A stretch of DNA of 64,000 nucleotides from Legionella israelensis (lineage in GTDB: Bacteria; Pseudomonadota; Gammaproteobacteria; Legionellales; Legionellaceae), in NCBI RefSeq assembly GCF_004571175.1, contig NZ_CP038273.1:868001-932000 (forward strand), written 5' to 3'. Shown here in pieces: positions 48,674-57,654 of this stretch; position 1 is the stretch's first letter; each line of letters opens with the position of its first letter. The notes beneath the pieces are model-generated. The model saw nothing but the letters and a program-made list of their open reading frames with translations. It searched no databases and had not been told where the DNA came from. A program made the position numbers and the translations under genes.

Positions 48674-50086
48674 TTACTGCGCGGCGGCTCGCGCTTTGAT
48701 TCTTCCCAGTGCCTCCTGTAAACGTGTCAAAACACGTTCCCTGCCTAAGAGCGTTAAGGTCATATCAATCGAAGGCGAAGTGCTGCTGCCGGTAACTGCA
48801 ACCCTGAGCGGTTGCGCCACTTTGGCCATGTTGAGATCGAATTTCGCACTGACATCATTGATGACTTCCTGTATCAAATCACGTTGCCAGTCAGAAAGCT
48901 GTTGTAATCGTTCATAGAGCTCTTTCAAAGGTTCATAAATCACCGGCCGTAAATATTTTTTCACTGCATTTTCATCATACTCAACCTCATCCTGAAAGAA
49001 ATACATGCTCGCTTTACATATCTCTTCCAGTGTCTTGCACCGTTCAGCCTGAATAGGAACCAAATCTTTTAAAAAGGGACCCTGCCGAATATCAACGCCC
49101 TTCATGTCAAAATGCCACTGCAAAGCTTTGGCCACTTCTTCGGGGGGATCTGTTCTTTGGTAATGCTGATTAAGCCAGTATAATTTTTCATAATTAAAAC
49201 TGGAGGCGCCCCGGCTGATCTTTTTCAGGTCAAATTTCGCGATCATCTCTTCAACGCTGAAAATTTCCTGATCCTTATATGACCAGCCTAAACGTACAAG
49301 ATAGTTCAATAAAGCATGCGGCAGAATCCCATCCTCTTTAAATTGCAAAACACTTACCGCCCCATGACGTTTGGAAAGTCTTTTACCGTCTTCTCCTAAA
49401 ATCATCGGTAAATGGGCAAATACAGGAACCGGAGCATTTAAGGCTTTAAATAAATTGATTTGACGAGGTGTATTGTTGATATGATCATCACCACGAATAA
49501 CATGCGTGATCTGCATATCCAAGTCATCAATCACCACGGCAAAATTATAGGTAGGATGTCCGTCAGAGCGTAAAATAATCAGATCATCGAGTTCCTCATT
49601 ACTTACATGAATATCGCCATAGACCTCATCGGTAAACGATACCATTCCCGCTAAGGGATTTTTAAAACGAATCACTTGGGGAATATCGCTTTCAGGAAGA
49701 TTTTTATCACGACAGCGGCCATCATACCTGGGCTTTTCCTTAGCCGCCAGTTGCGTTTCTCTTAAAGCTTCCAATCGTTCACGGGTACATTCACAACGAT
49801 AAGCTTTACCTTCCTCCAACAAGCGCTGCACAACTTCCAGATAGCGCTCATAACGCTGGGTTTGAAAATAAGGGCCTTCATCAAAATCCATCTTAAGCCA
49901 GGCCATACCATCAAGAATAGCCTGTACCGATTCCTGAGTAGAACGTTCCCTATCCGTATCCTCTATCCGCAGAATAAATTTACCTTGATGACGACGGGCA
50001 TAAAGCCAGGAAAATAAAGCAGTGCGAACACCACCCACGTGCAAAAAACCAGTAGGACTAGGAGCAAAACGAGTTCTGATGGCCAT
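48674..50086 (-). CDS. gltX: glutamyl-tRNA synthetase
   Basis: About 470 residues. I chose the ATG at 50086 (MAIRTRFAPSPTGFLHVGG), with GGAATG upstream; the frame extends three codons further to 50095. The HIGH motif is in FAPSPTGFLHVGGVRTAL and the KMSKS motif is GEDGKRLSKRHGA. Other landmarks are YRCECTRERLEALRE and VIDDLDMQITHVIRGDDHINNTPRQ. It charges tRNA-Glu with glutamate. It is divergent from letS, with a 276-bp gap between the starts. Confidence 0.96.
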   Translation of the reverse strand: MAIRTRFAPSPTGFLHVGGVRTALFSWLYARRHQGKFILRIEDTDRERSTQESVQAILDGMAWLKMDFDEGPYFQTQRYERYLEVVQRLLEEGKAYRCECTRERLEALRETQLAAKEKPRYDGRCRDKNLPESDIPQVIRFKNPLAGMVSFTDEVYGDIHVSNEELDDLIILRSDGHPTYNFAVVIDDLDMQITHVIRGDDHINNTPRQINLFKALNAPVPVFAHLPMILGEDGKRLSKRHGAVSVLQFKEDGILPHALLNYLVRLGWSYKDQEIFSVEEMIAKFDLKKISRGASSFNYEKLYWLNQHYQRTDPPEEVAKALQWHFDMKGVDIRQGPFLKDLVPIQAERCKTLEEICKASMYFFQDEVEYDENAVKKYLRPVIYEPLKELYERLQQLSDWQRDLIQEVINDVSAKFDLNMAKVAQPLRVAVTGSSTSPSIDMTLTLLGRERVLTRLQEALGRIKARAAAQ

Positions 50087-50362
50087 AAAAAACATTCCAT
50101 TTAATTAATAACAGATGTAAATTCACTTGATTTTTCTGTACGTGCTCTGATAAAAAAGCAAAATAATTATCTGACAGTAACAAAGCAACGCGGACAAAAT
50201 CGCGCACTTGTTTATAATAGCCCAGTTTGCAGGCCAAGCAAAGCAGCAACCATCCAATCCGCCCAGCGTCACGAAGATTGGTAGCCATATTTGCTGCTCT
50301 GATTTTTTCATGCAGAATTTAAATTCTGTTAACCTTACTGAACAACTATTCAGGAGAAATGA

Positions 50363-53095
50363 TTGAAAAGCCTTGGTATTAAATACCAGCTCAGGATTAC
50401 AACACTTATTCCTGTGCTTCTCGTCGCTTTATTGTTTGCCTTATTTTATAACGGTCAATTCAGCAAAGATTTAAAACAACACATGTCACGTCTCGGCGAA
50501 GCTTACATTCGCCAATTAATGCCAGCTGCTCAGTATGCCTTACAGCAGGATAACCATCGGACTCTGCAAGGGCTCATTAACGCTTCTACCATCAATCAGG
50601 AAGTGAAAGCCGTTGCTTTCTACGATGCCAATGGACGTCTGCTCGCTTATCGCGGAGGAAAACATTCTCTGAAAAAACCCTTTACTCCTCCAGCCTTTAC
50701 CGGTGATTTTATAGAAAGCAAGCAACTGAATTCCACCACCATTAATTTTTTCGCCCCCATCACTATCCCAAAATATAACTTATATTCCACGGATATACTG
50801 AGACCTTCAACCCAGAATTTTATTTTACAGCCAGATGATATTTTGGGATGGCTGTCTATCAATATTGATACCCAATCCATGTTGATCAAGCGCTATCAAA
50901 TGATGATTGTTACGATTTTTATTACGCTGTTTGGATTACTGATTGGCTTGGCCACGCATTATTTTTTGTCAAAACGCATTTATATGCCTATCAGCCGATT
51001 ACGCAGGAGCATGAAACAGATTTTAAGGAATGAATTTGAGACAGAAATTCGGGTTTCAAGCGCAGGGGAGCTGGGTGTTATTGAGGAGGGCTGTGCCCAT
51101 TTGCAGAAACAATATCTCGACACCATACGTGATCTGAATCATCATATTGAAGTGGCCACGGCTGACCTGCAACAAAGCCTTGAATTGCTGGAAGAAAAAA
51201 ACATCGAATTATCGATGGAGAAGAAAAAATCAGAAGAAAAAAACCGGCAAAAATCAGAATTCATTGCCAACATGAGCCATGAAATCCGTACCCCTATGAA
51301 TGGGGTGATTGGTTTTACTAACGTATTGCTGGAAAGTAAACTGGATCCCTTACAGCTCGATTATGTTAAAACGATCAAAACTTCTGCTCAGGATCTATTA
51401 CAAATCATCAACGACATTCTTGATTATTCAAAAATGGATGCCGGTAAACTCCATCTCGACTGTATACCTCTTGACATACGGGCCTGCATTGATGAAGTTC
51501 TTGTTCTCTCTGCTCCCAATGCTCACAAAAAAGGCATTGACTTGATTCCAATTACCTCTCTCGAGGTTCCAAGAACGGTTCTCGGTGATCCATTACGCAT
51601 TAAACAAATCATATCCAATCTGGTGAACAACGCCATAAAATTCACCGATAAAGGATACGTTCTTATCCGAACCGAGGTTGAGCAGGAGATGGCAAATGAT
51701 TACCTGCTTCGCATCTCTGTATCCGATACCGGCATCGGGATTTCAAAAGAGGATCAGAGTAAATTATTTACAGCCTTCAATCAGGCCGATACCAGCATTA
51801 CCCGTCGCTACGGCGGCTCCGGCCTTGGCCTTGTCATTTGCAAGAAACTGGCTGAAGAAATGAAAGGACGCATCAGTCTGAGTAGTGAATTACATAAAGG
51901 CTCAACCTTCTCCGTTCATATTCGTGTGGAGAAACTCTCATCCTATGAAGTTGAAAAAAATCAGAATTATCGTTTTGCTCATCTTAAAGTGTTATGCTTT
52001 GACGAAAACAGACTGCAACTGGAATCCATTACCAATGGCTTAGGCCACTGGGGCATACAATGCGCTACTGTCAATGCCCTTGACAAATTAGCCAAAGCCT
52101 TAGAGCATAATAAAAATTGCGATTTCGCCTTTATTAACGTCAAACAGGGATATGAAGCGCAGATTGCCGATCTTCTCAAAGCTCACCCGAATAAAACTTA
52201 CATTCTTGTTTCAAAATGGCCAATTGCGGATGTCAAATCCTTCGGCGCACAAGCTTTTTTATACCAACCCATTAGCATTCAGAAACTTCATGACATTATT
52301 GAATCCCTAATGCATCAACCATCAGTCCCCCCTTCAGTGCCTCAGGAAGTTGAAAATTTGAGAGAACAACTGAGATTTTCTCATCCTGATATCCTGATAG
52401 CGGAAGATAATCCGGTCAACCGTATGTTGTTAAACTCCCTGCTCGGTGAAAATGCAAATATGGAATCAGTAAGTGATGGTGAGCAAGCAGTCGTAATCTG
52501 TAATGAAAAACGTTTCCAGGTCATACTCCTCGATCTGCAAATGCCAAAGCTCAACGGACTTGAAGCTGCCAAAAAAATTCGACATGAATCTTTACTCAAT
52601 CGTCATACGCCTATTCTTTTATTAAGCGCCAGCAGTACCGATATTAACCGCGATAAATTAAAAAACGCCGGTATTGATCATTGCCTGCATAAGCCTGTTG
52701 AGGAAAAACAACTCATCAGTCATTTACTTCGTTTGATGGACAAGGCTCAACACGCAGCCATCGACTGGTCCTTATGCGTGCAGAAACTGTCCGGTAACCA
52801 GAAGCTCGCTGAAGATTTTCTCGCCCGTTTTGTAGAAGAATTAAAAAAAGACCGGCTTGAATTGATTCAGTTGATGCGCGACAAAAACATTCGTGGTCTT
52901 GCCAGTGCCGCACACAAATTACATGGGGCCTGCAGTTTCTGTGGCGTTCCTATGTTGCAGAAAAAAGTAAGGGAATTTGAAATCATGACCCAGCAGGTCA
53001 AAAATTCAGAAGATTTACGCTCACTTTTCGCTGAATTAGTCCAGCGTATTGACGCCGTTATTGATGAATATGAAAATTATTACAGCGAATCTTAA
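50363..53095 (+). CDS. letS: hybrid sensor histidine kinase of the GacS/BarA type (LetS)
   Basis: Encodes 910 residues in the order membrane helix (about 12-30), periplasmic sensor, second helix near 175-200 ([21 protein letters not shown]), HAMP, coiled coil, HisKA with phospho-His306 in [15 protein letters not shown], HATPase ([22 protein letters not shown]), a degenerate receiver ([12 protein letters not shown]), an intact receiver with Asp724 ([16 protein letters not shown]) and an HPt domain with His851 ([13 protein letters not shown]). This is the GacS/BarA tripartite layout. In Legionella the LetA/LetS system switches replicative to transmissive phase through small RNAs and CsrA. It lies between gltX and pfp; the start is preceded by CAGGAGAA. 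Confidence 0.9.
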   Translation: MKSLGIKYQLRITTLIPVLLVALLFALFYNGQFSKDLKQHMSRLGEAYIRQLMPAAQYALQQDNHRTLQGLINASTINQEVKAVAFYDANGRLLAYRGGKHSLKKPFTPPAFTGDFIESKQLNSTTINFFAPITIPKYNLYSTDILRPSTQNFILQPDDILGWLSINIDTQSMLIKRYQMMIVTIFITLFGLLIGLATHYFLSKRIYMPISRLRRSMKQILRNEFETEIRVSSAGELGVIEEGCAHLQKQYLDTIRDLNHHIEVATADLQQSLELLEEKNIELSMEKKKSEEKNRQKSEFIANMSHEIRTPMNGVIGFTNVLLESKLDPLQLDYVKTIKTSAQDLLQIINDILDYSKMDAGKLHLDCIPLDIRACIDEVLVLSAPNAHKKGIDLIPITSLEVPRTVLGDPLRIKQIISNLVNNAIKFTDKGYVLIRTEVEQEMANDYLLRISVSDTGIGISKEDQSKLFTAFNQADTSITRRYGGSGLGLVICKKLAEEMKGRISLSSELHKGSTFSVHIRVEKLSSYEVEKNQNYRFAHLKVLCFDENRLQLESITNGLGHWGIQCATVNALDKLAKALEHNKNCDFAFINVKQGYEAQIADLLKAHPNKTYILVSKWPIADVKSFGAQAFLYQPISIQKLHDIIESLMHQPSVPPSVPQEVENLREQLRFSHPDILIAEDNPVNRMLLNSLLGENANMESVSDGEQAVVICNEKRFQVILLDLQMPKLNGLEAAKKIRHESLLNRHTPILLLSASSTDINRDKLKNAGIDHCLHKPVEEKQLISHLLRLMDKAQHAAIDWSLCVQKLSGNQKLAEDFLARFVEELKKDRLELIQLMRDKNIRGLASAAHKLHGACSFCGVPMLQKKVREFEIMTQQVKNSEDLRSLFAELVQRIDAVIDEYENYYSES

Positions 53096-53124
53096 AAACC
53101 TATCATTTCACAGCAGGAGAACCC

Positions 53125-54375
53125 ATGAACATTAAAAATGCAATATATGCTCAATCCGGGGGCGTGACCGCCGTTATCAATGCAACGGCCTGCGGCGTCA
53201 TCCAGACCGCCCGCCAACACTCTGATATGATAGGTAAAGTCTATGCCGCAAGAAACGGCATCATAGGAGCTCTTCGTGAAGAACTCATCGATACCTCACT
53301 TGAAAGCGATGCTGACATTGCCAGGCTGATGCACACTCCTGCAGGAGCCTTTGGTTCATGCCGTTATAAATTAAAAAATGAAGGTCGTGAATATGAAAGA
53401 CTGCTGGAGGTGTTTAAGGCGCACAACATTGGTTATTTTTTCTATAATGGCGGTGGAGATTCTCAGGATACAGCTCATAAAGTGTCTCAACTGGGTGAAA
53501 AAAGTGGCTATCCCATCACCTGTATTGGCATTCCCAAAACGGTAGATAATGATCTGCCTTTTACAGATGCCTGTCCAGGATTTGGGTCTGTCGCCAAATA
53601 CGTTGCTGTGTCGACAAAGGAAGCTGGTTTTGATGTTGCCTCCATGGCCGAGTCCTCCACCAAGGTTTTTATCCTGGAAGTCATGGGACGGCATGCAGGA
53701 TGGATCGCTGCCGCCAGTGGACTGGCCAGCGAGAAAGCCGATGAACCACCCCATATCATCTTATTGCCTGAAGTAAGATTTAACCAGCAAAACTTTCTAA
53801 ACAAAGTTAAAGAATGCGTTCAACATTATGGGTACTGCGTAATTGTCGTTTCAGAAGGCATCAGAAATGAGGAAGGACAATTTCTCAGTGATGCCGGTCT
53901 GCGCGATGCTTTTGGCCATACCCAATTAGGTGGGGTTGCACCCTTCATTGCCCAGATGATAAAGCAGCATTTAGGATTTAAGTATCATTGGGCGGTGGCA
54001 GATTATTTACAAAGAGCAGCACGCCATATTGCTTCAAAAGTGGATGTCGAGCAAGCATACAGTCTGGGACAGGCTGCTGTTGAACTGGCTGTCAAAGGCA
54101 ACAATGCCATTATGCCTGTCATCATCCGTGAGCGGGATGAACCCTATCAATGGTCCATTGGTCATGTTCCTCTTGCCGATGTGGCCAATCAGGAAAAAGC
54201 CATGCCCAAGGAATTCATCGCTAACGATGGCTTTAGTATCACTGCTGCCTGTAGGCGTTATCTTGCTCCTCTCATTCAAGGTGAAGCTTATCCTCCTTAT
54301 GCCAATGGCTTACCTGATTATGTACGATTGAAAAATGAGCTGGTGGCTAAAAAGTTGCCGGCTTTTAATATGTGA
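53125..54375 (+). CDS. pfp: diphosphate-dependent phosphofructokinase
   Basis: Encodes 416 residues, with CAGGAG before the ATG. Substrate loops are FYNGGGDSQDTAHKV and CIGIPKTVDNDLPFTDACPGFGS. The Asp after GGG and the Lys in PKTVDND are features of PPi-dependent rather than ATP-dependent enzymes. MGRHAGWIAAASGLASE is also diagnostic. It phosphorylates fructose 6-phosphate with pyrophosphate, reversibly. It starts 30 bp after letS and is probably cotranscribed. Confidence 0.93.
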   Translation: MNIKNAIYAQSGGVTAVINATACGVIQTARQHSDMIGKVYAARNGIIGALREELIDTSLESDADIARLMHTPAGAFGSCRYKLKNEGREYERLLEVFKAHNIGYFFYNGGGDSQDTAHKVSQLGEKSGYPITCIGIPKTVDNDLPFTDACPGFGSVAKYVAVSTKEAGFDVASMAESSTKVFILEVMGRHAGWIAAASGLASEKADEPPHIILLPEVRFNQQNFLNKVKECVQHYGYCVIVVSEGIRNEEGQFLSDAGLRDAFGHTQLGGVAPFIAQMIKQHLGFKYHWAVADYLQRAARHIASKVDVEQAYSLGQAAVELAVKGNNAIMPVIIRERDEPYQWSIGHVPLADVANQEKAMPKEFIANDGFSITAACRRYLAPLIQGEAYPPYANGLPDYVRLKNELVAKKLPAFNM

Positions 54376-54396
54376 TTTTTTACCGCACTTTAGACA

Positions 54397-55033
54397 ATCG
54401 AATCCCCGCTACCTGATAACGGGGTCTAAACAGAGCTTCATGTAGATACCGCAGTCGATGCCGCGGTAATTCGTCGAGGTTTGATTAAACCGCATCCCCG
54501 CTGCTTGGTCTAACAGGGCTTCGTACAGATGCCGCGGTCGATGCCGTGGTATTTCGTGTTGTATTTTTCCAAAGTTATTTTTTTTACATCGAATCCCCGC
54601 TACTTGATAGCGGGGTCTAAACAGAGCTTCGTGTAGATACCGCGGTCGATGCCGCGGTAATTCGTCGAGGTTTGATTAAACCGCATCCCCGCTGCTTGGT
54701 CTAACAGGGCTTCGTACAGATGCCGCGGTCGATGCCGTGGTATTTCGTGTTGTATTTTTCCAAAGTTATTTTTTTTACATCGAATCCCCGCTACTTGATA
54801 GCGGGGTCTAAACAGAGCTTCATGTAGATACCGCGGTCGATGCCGCGGTAATTCGTCGAGGTTTGATTAAACCGCATCCCCGCTGCTTGGTCTAACAGGG
54901 CTTCGTACAGATGCCGCGGTCGGTGCCGTGGTATTTCGTGTTGTATTTTTCCAAAGTTATTTTTTTTACATCGAATCCCCGCTACTTGATAGCGGGGTCT
55001 AACAGGGCTTCGTACAGATACCGCGGTCGATGT
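54397..55033. repeat. 191-bp tandem repeat, three full units and a partial fourth
   Basis: ATCGAATCCCCGCTAC occurs at 54397, 54588, 54779 and 54970, spaced exactly 191 bp; the fourth unit is truncated near 55033. Each unit has two related halves of about 95 bp. Each half has a hairpin like TACCGCGGTCGATGCCGCGGTA, and the first half also has CCCCGCTA-CTTGA-TAGCGGGG. The same pair of hairpins forms the core of the MITE-like element, in the opposite orientation. No ORF or CRISPR organisation is seen. Confidence 0.9.
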
Positions 55034-55059
55034 CGCGGTATATGGAAAAGGAATAAAAA

Positions 55060-55079
55060 AACCGCCCAATTGGGCGGTT
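55060..55079. terminator. intrinsic terminator downstream of the pilin gene
   Basis: A perfect stem AACCGCCC-AATT-GGGCGGTT is flanked by an A-run on the left and TTTT on the right, so it can act in both directions. It lies 17 bp after the pilin stop on the minus strand and after the tandem array on the plus strand. Confidence 0.9.
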
Positions 55080-55096
55080 TTGATACTGGGTTATAG

Positions 55097-55513
55097 TTAT
55101 CGACAATTGGCAGGACGATACTTAGCATCTAAGTTACCTCCTGTACAAGTCCATTGAACTTCACCACTATTTGGATCCTGGGTTGGCTCTAAAACAATTG
55201 TACCCCCGCCGGCTGCTGGAGTATAGGTAATTGTTATGTCGCCACCATCAGCTATCGCAATACTTTGCACATTAGCTGTCGGCTGCGGAGGCTCATAACC
55301 TGAAGTAGCTTGAGTGACGTTTGCTAAATTATTATTAGACATCGCCGTCTCAGATACAGCCAGTTTAGCAGCGGAAGCCAGGTTCAAACCTTCCGTCACC
55401 CGCGCTCTTATGGTGTAATCCTGATAAGCAGGAATCGCCACTGCTGCCAGAATGCCGACAATGGCGACCACGATCATCAATTCAATTAAGGTAAAGCCTT
55501 TTTGTTGTTTCAT
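55097..55513 (-). CDS. pilE: type IV major pilin
   Basis: About 138 residues. I chose the ATG at 55513 because it gives the standard prepilin leader MKQQKG before [18 protein letters not shown], with GGAGAGAG upstream; the longer frame to 55546 does not fit a prepilin. The prepilin peptidase cut is between Gly6 and Phe7, and Glu5 of the mature protein is present. The globular head ends with the usual disulfide pair (WTCTGG ... PANCR). It builds type IV pili for attachment, twitching and DNA uptake. Upstream is a sigma-54 promoter and downstream a strong terminator, so it is a single-gene unit. Confidence 0.95.
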   Translation of the reverse strand: MKQQKGFTLIELMIVVAIVGILAAVAIPAYQDYTIRARVTEGLNLASAAKLAVSETAMSNNNLANVTQATSGYEPPQPTANVQSIAIADGGDITITYTPAAGGGTIVLEPTQDPNSGEVQWTCTGGNLDAKYRPANCR

Positions 55514-55555
55514 TACTCTCTCCATATAACAAATATTTAAACACACTTACATATA

Positions 55556-55573
55556 ATGCAAAGCAGATGCCAA
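55556..55573 (-). promoter_or_regulatory. sigma-54 (RpoN) promoter of the pilin gene
   Basis: On the minus strand TTGGCATCTGCTTTGCAT matches TGGCAC-N5-TTGCA with one mismatch, and the GG and GC doublets are exactly 10 bases apart. It ends about 43 bp before the pilin start codon. Type IV pilin genes are typically RpoN/PilR dependent, which fits. Confidence 0.8.
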
Positions 55574-55753
55574 CCTCATTTTTCTTTTCCACCTTCAAGG
55601 AAACAGCATACCGTTTTTTTATATTTTTTCATCAGATAATTGATTTTATTGAAAAAAATTTTTAAATGCACTTTCCAAATAAAAAAACAACAAAATGAAT
55701 AATAATAATTAAAGAAGGACAAAATGTTGATATAAGTGACCATATTAGTCATA

Positions 55754-56206
55754 TTATGACCCATGTATTTCCCATTTATAAAGACAATAAGCCGCTCCCC
55801 AGGCAGGAAGTAATGAAAGAAAGGGGAATGCAAATATATACGCAACGATTAATTGAAGAAATGGAACATACAAAATTTGTAAAAAATAAGGCCATTGCCA
55901 AAGCAGGTTGTTTTGTAATATCGCATCAATAACAAATAAAATAACTAATGACAGATTTCCTATATAAAAACCAAACATAAAATAAGGATAAGGCTGCTTA
56001 GCCAATTTATTTTTATAGATAAGGAATAAAATAATGGTAGCTAATAATGACGATAGATAGATATGGGTACCGTTAAAACTAGAGGTCAGGGGATTTCCCA
56101 TGAGTGTATCAAATGAAAACTGACGACCAAAGACAAAAAGAAACAACAGGCTCCCCAAGAGCCAGTGTATTGAAAGAAATAAAAAAAACCGTTTTAAATC
56201 ATTCAT
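55754..56206 (-). CDS. small integral membrane protein of unknown function
   Basis: Encodes 150 residues with four predicted membrane helices: about 8-26 (FLSIHWLLGSLLFLFVFG), 48-66 (IYLSSLLATIILFLIY), 76-98 (FGFYIGNLSLVILFVIDAIL) and 112-140 (LYVPFLQLIVAYIFAFPFLSLL). The start has no clear ribosome-binding site. No family recognised. It lies between the pilin gene and the inverted repeat at 56269. Confidence 0.6.
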   Translation of the reverse strand: MNDLKRFFLFLSIHWLLGSLLFLFVFGRQFSFDTLMGNPLTSSFNGTHIYLSSLLATIILFLIYKNKLAKQPYPYFMFGFYIGNLSLVILFVIDAILQNNLLWQWPYFLQILYVPFLQLIVAYIFAFPFLSLLPAWGAAYCLYKWEIHGS

Positions 56207-56268
56207 TTTTTCACTTGTTTTTGTTCATTTTTATATTCTAACCTCAATTCGGCGTAAACTCACGGAGT

Positions 56269-56387
56269 ATGTAGCCTCTTGCTTGCAACCAGGAATCACT
56301 CAATCACATTCCTCATAACAACCTTGTTCTGAATGGTCATAAAATTGATATGTGTTGAATTCCTGGTTGCAAGCAAGAGGGCTACAT
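56269..56387. repeat. long inverted repeat with a one-base bulge
   Basis: ATGTAGCC-TCTTGCTTGCAACCAGGAAT (56269-56296) faces its complement at 56359-56387, which has one extra base next to the GCC block. The arms are about 28 bp with a loop near 62 bp. No gene lies inside. It may be a small non-autonomous element or an RNA hairpin between convergent/divergent units. Confidence 0.75.
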
Positions 56388-56481
56388 GTGATGGATAATA
56401 CGGAAACATCATTAAAGGCGGTGGTTTGAGAGATAAAAACAGGTGTATAATTTATAGTATGTTCAATGTCTGCATTTTTTT

Positions 56482-56802
56482 ATGATGAACCGAAAAGAAC
56501 GTATTTATGAATGTCTGCAAAAAGAATTGCATCCAGAAACTCTCGAAGTAAAGGATGAATCCTCTCATCACCATGTGCCAGAAGGCGCTGAAACCCATTA
56601 TAAAATCACCATGGTTTCGGAACAATTCAGGCAAAAAACACGTCTTCAAAGACATCGTCAAATTAATCAACTTTTAAGTGAAGAATTTGAAAGAGGAATG
56701 CATGCCTTAAGCCTATGCCTCTATACGCCGGAAGAATGGCAAAAAATCTCTGGCACGGTTTCTGAATCACCGGCCTGTCGTGGAGGATATCAGAGTGGCT
56801 GA
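56482..56802 (+). CDS. bolA: BolA-family protein
   Basis: Encodes 106 residues. The conserved BolA stretch is present: LEVKDESSHHHVPEGAETHYKI with the His-rich loop, and the C-terminal helix and strand region LQRHRQINQLLSEEFERGMHALSLCLYTPEEW. BolA proteins form heterodimers with monothiol glutaredoxins and bind DNA, acting in iron-sulfur metabolism and stress morphology. The end overlaps the ribosome-binding site and start of the yjbQ-like gene, so the two are translationally coupled. Confidence 0.9.
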   Translation: MMNRKERIYECLQKELHPETLEVKDESSHHHVPEGAETHYKITMVSEQFRQKTRLQRHRQINQLLSEEFERGMHALSLCLYTPEEWQKISGTVSESPACRGGYQSG

Positions 56803-57226
56803 GGTTAAATATTGGCAGGTGCTTCACCGTTTGCCTGCGAAACCTCGTGGCTTTCATCTGATCACCCATGACGTCATACAAGCTTTAAAATCAATGCCTG
56901 CCATCGAGACAGGCATTATCCATTTATTTATTCAGCACACTTCCGCCTCCTTATGTATCAATGAAAACACCTGTGAAGACGTACGATTTGATCTGGAGGC
57001 TTATTTTAATCGCTCTGTTCCGGAAGATAACCGCCTTTATCGGCATATCCTGGAAGGTGAGGATGACATGCCTGCCCATATAAAAAACGTGCTCCTTGGT
57101 GCATCGCTGAATATTCCTCTTATTCAGGGAAAACCTGGACTTGGGCAATGGCAGGGCATTTATCTTTGCGAGCACCGTAATGAGGCGCCTTCACGAAATA
57201 TAGTTATTACCGTTCATGGAGTATGA
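56795..57226 (+). CDS. YjbQ-family protein (UPF0047)
   Basis: About 143 residues from the GTG at 56795, chosen because GGAGG stands 9 bases before it; a GTG at 56780 would lie inside that site. Family motifs are GFHLITHDVIQAL, GIIHLFIQHTSASLCINENTCEDVRFDLE and the Gly-rich GQWQGIYLCEHR. YjbQ proteins form beta-sandwich trimers; weak thiamine-phosphate synthase activity is reported for members, but the role is unclear. It overlaps bolA by 8 bases. Confidence 0.88.
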   Translation: MAEVKYWQVLHRLPAKPRGFHLITHDVIQALKSMPAIETGIIHLFIQHTSASLCINENTCEDVRFDLEAYFNRSVPEDNRLYRHILEGEDDMPAHIKNVLLGASLNIPLIQGKPGLGQWQGIYLCEHRNEAPSRNIVITVHGV

Positions 57227-57247
57227 GTGCTAAAGCACTCAACGATT

Positions 57248-57310
57248 TAGGCTCTGTGTACTTAAATTTGGGTGATTTGCAGCCGGTAAAAGATAAGTGC
57301 ACAGAGCCTA
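57248..57310. repeat. inverted repeat after yjbQ
   Basis: TAGGCTCTGTGTACTTA (57248-57264) faces TAAGTGCACAGAGCCTA (57294-57310) with 16 of 17 positions paired and a 29-base loop. A short palindrome TGAGTGCTAAAGCACTCA overlaps the yjbQ stop just before. Neither has a T-run, so a terminator role is doubtful. Confidence 0.65.
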
Positions 57311-57333
57311 GTATCTTCCTCTTAAAAAATGCA

Positions 57334-57532
57334 TCGAACTCCGGCGAAAACCGGTATCTACTTGTTCTTTAACAGATAATGGATGCCGACTTTCGTCGGC
57401 AATTCGAAAACTTCACAAAGTCTGTAACGATTATACTGAGTATCACTGTCTTTACAGGAAGGCTTGCGTCGAACTACCGGCGAAAGCCGGTATCCACTCT
57501 TTAATGAATAATGGATGCCGACTTTCCTCGGC
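57334..57532. repeat. two direct copies of a 65-bp hairpin-rich unit
   Basis: Copy one (57334-57400) and copy two (57469-57532) share TCGAACT-CCGGCGAAA-CCGGTATC and ATAATGGATGCCGACTTTC-TCGGC. Each can fold into CCGGCGAAAGCCGG and GCCGACTTTCGTCGGC hairpins. They lie between yjbQ and the amino-acid permease gene, which accounts for most of that 428-bp gap. Confidence 0.75.
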
Positions 57533-57654
57533 CATCCGGATCCTTAATCTCCGTGAAAAATATCTGAAATGACTGTAAAATTATAATCCTGCTGCTTTTC
57601 CTGCTTACCTATTTCACGTTATAATGGCCATATTTTTTTCATTTAGCTAAATCA

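Noticed and set aside
50058-50288. Minus-strand 76-codon frame between gltX and letS
   Set aside because: It overlaps the start of gltX by about 30 bases, lacks a ribosome-binding site and matches no known family, though its composition is not impossible for a small protein.
54397-55033. CRISPR array
   Set aside because: Units are 191 bp and nearly identical along their whole length; there are no unique spacers and no cas genes.
55576-55845. 89-codon minus-strand frame before the pilin gene
   Set aside because: It overlaps the end of the better-supported membrane protein at 55754-56206 and is low-complexity Phe/Tyr/Lys-rich.
57224-57310. Intrinsic terminator after yjbQ
   Set aside because: Two palindromes are present but neither is followed by a T-run.
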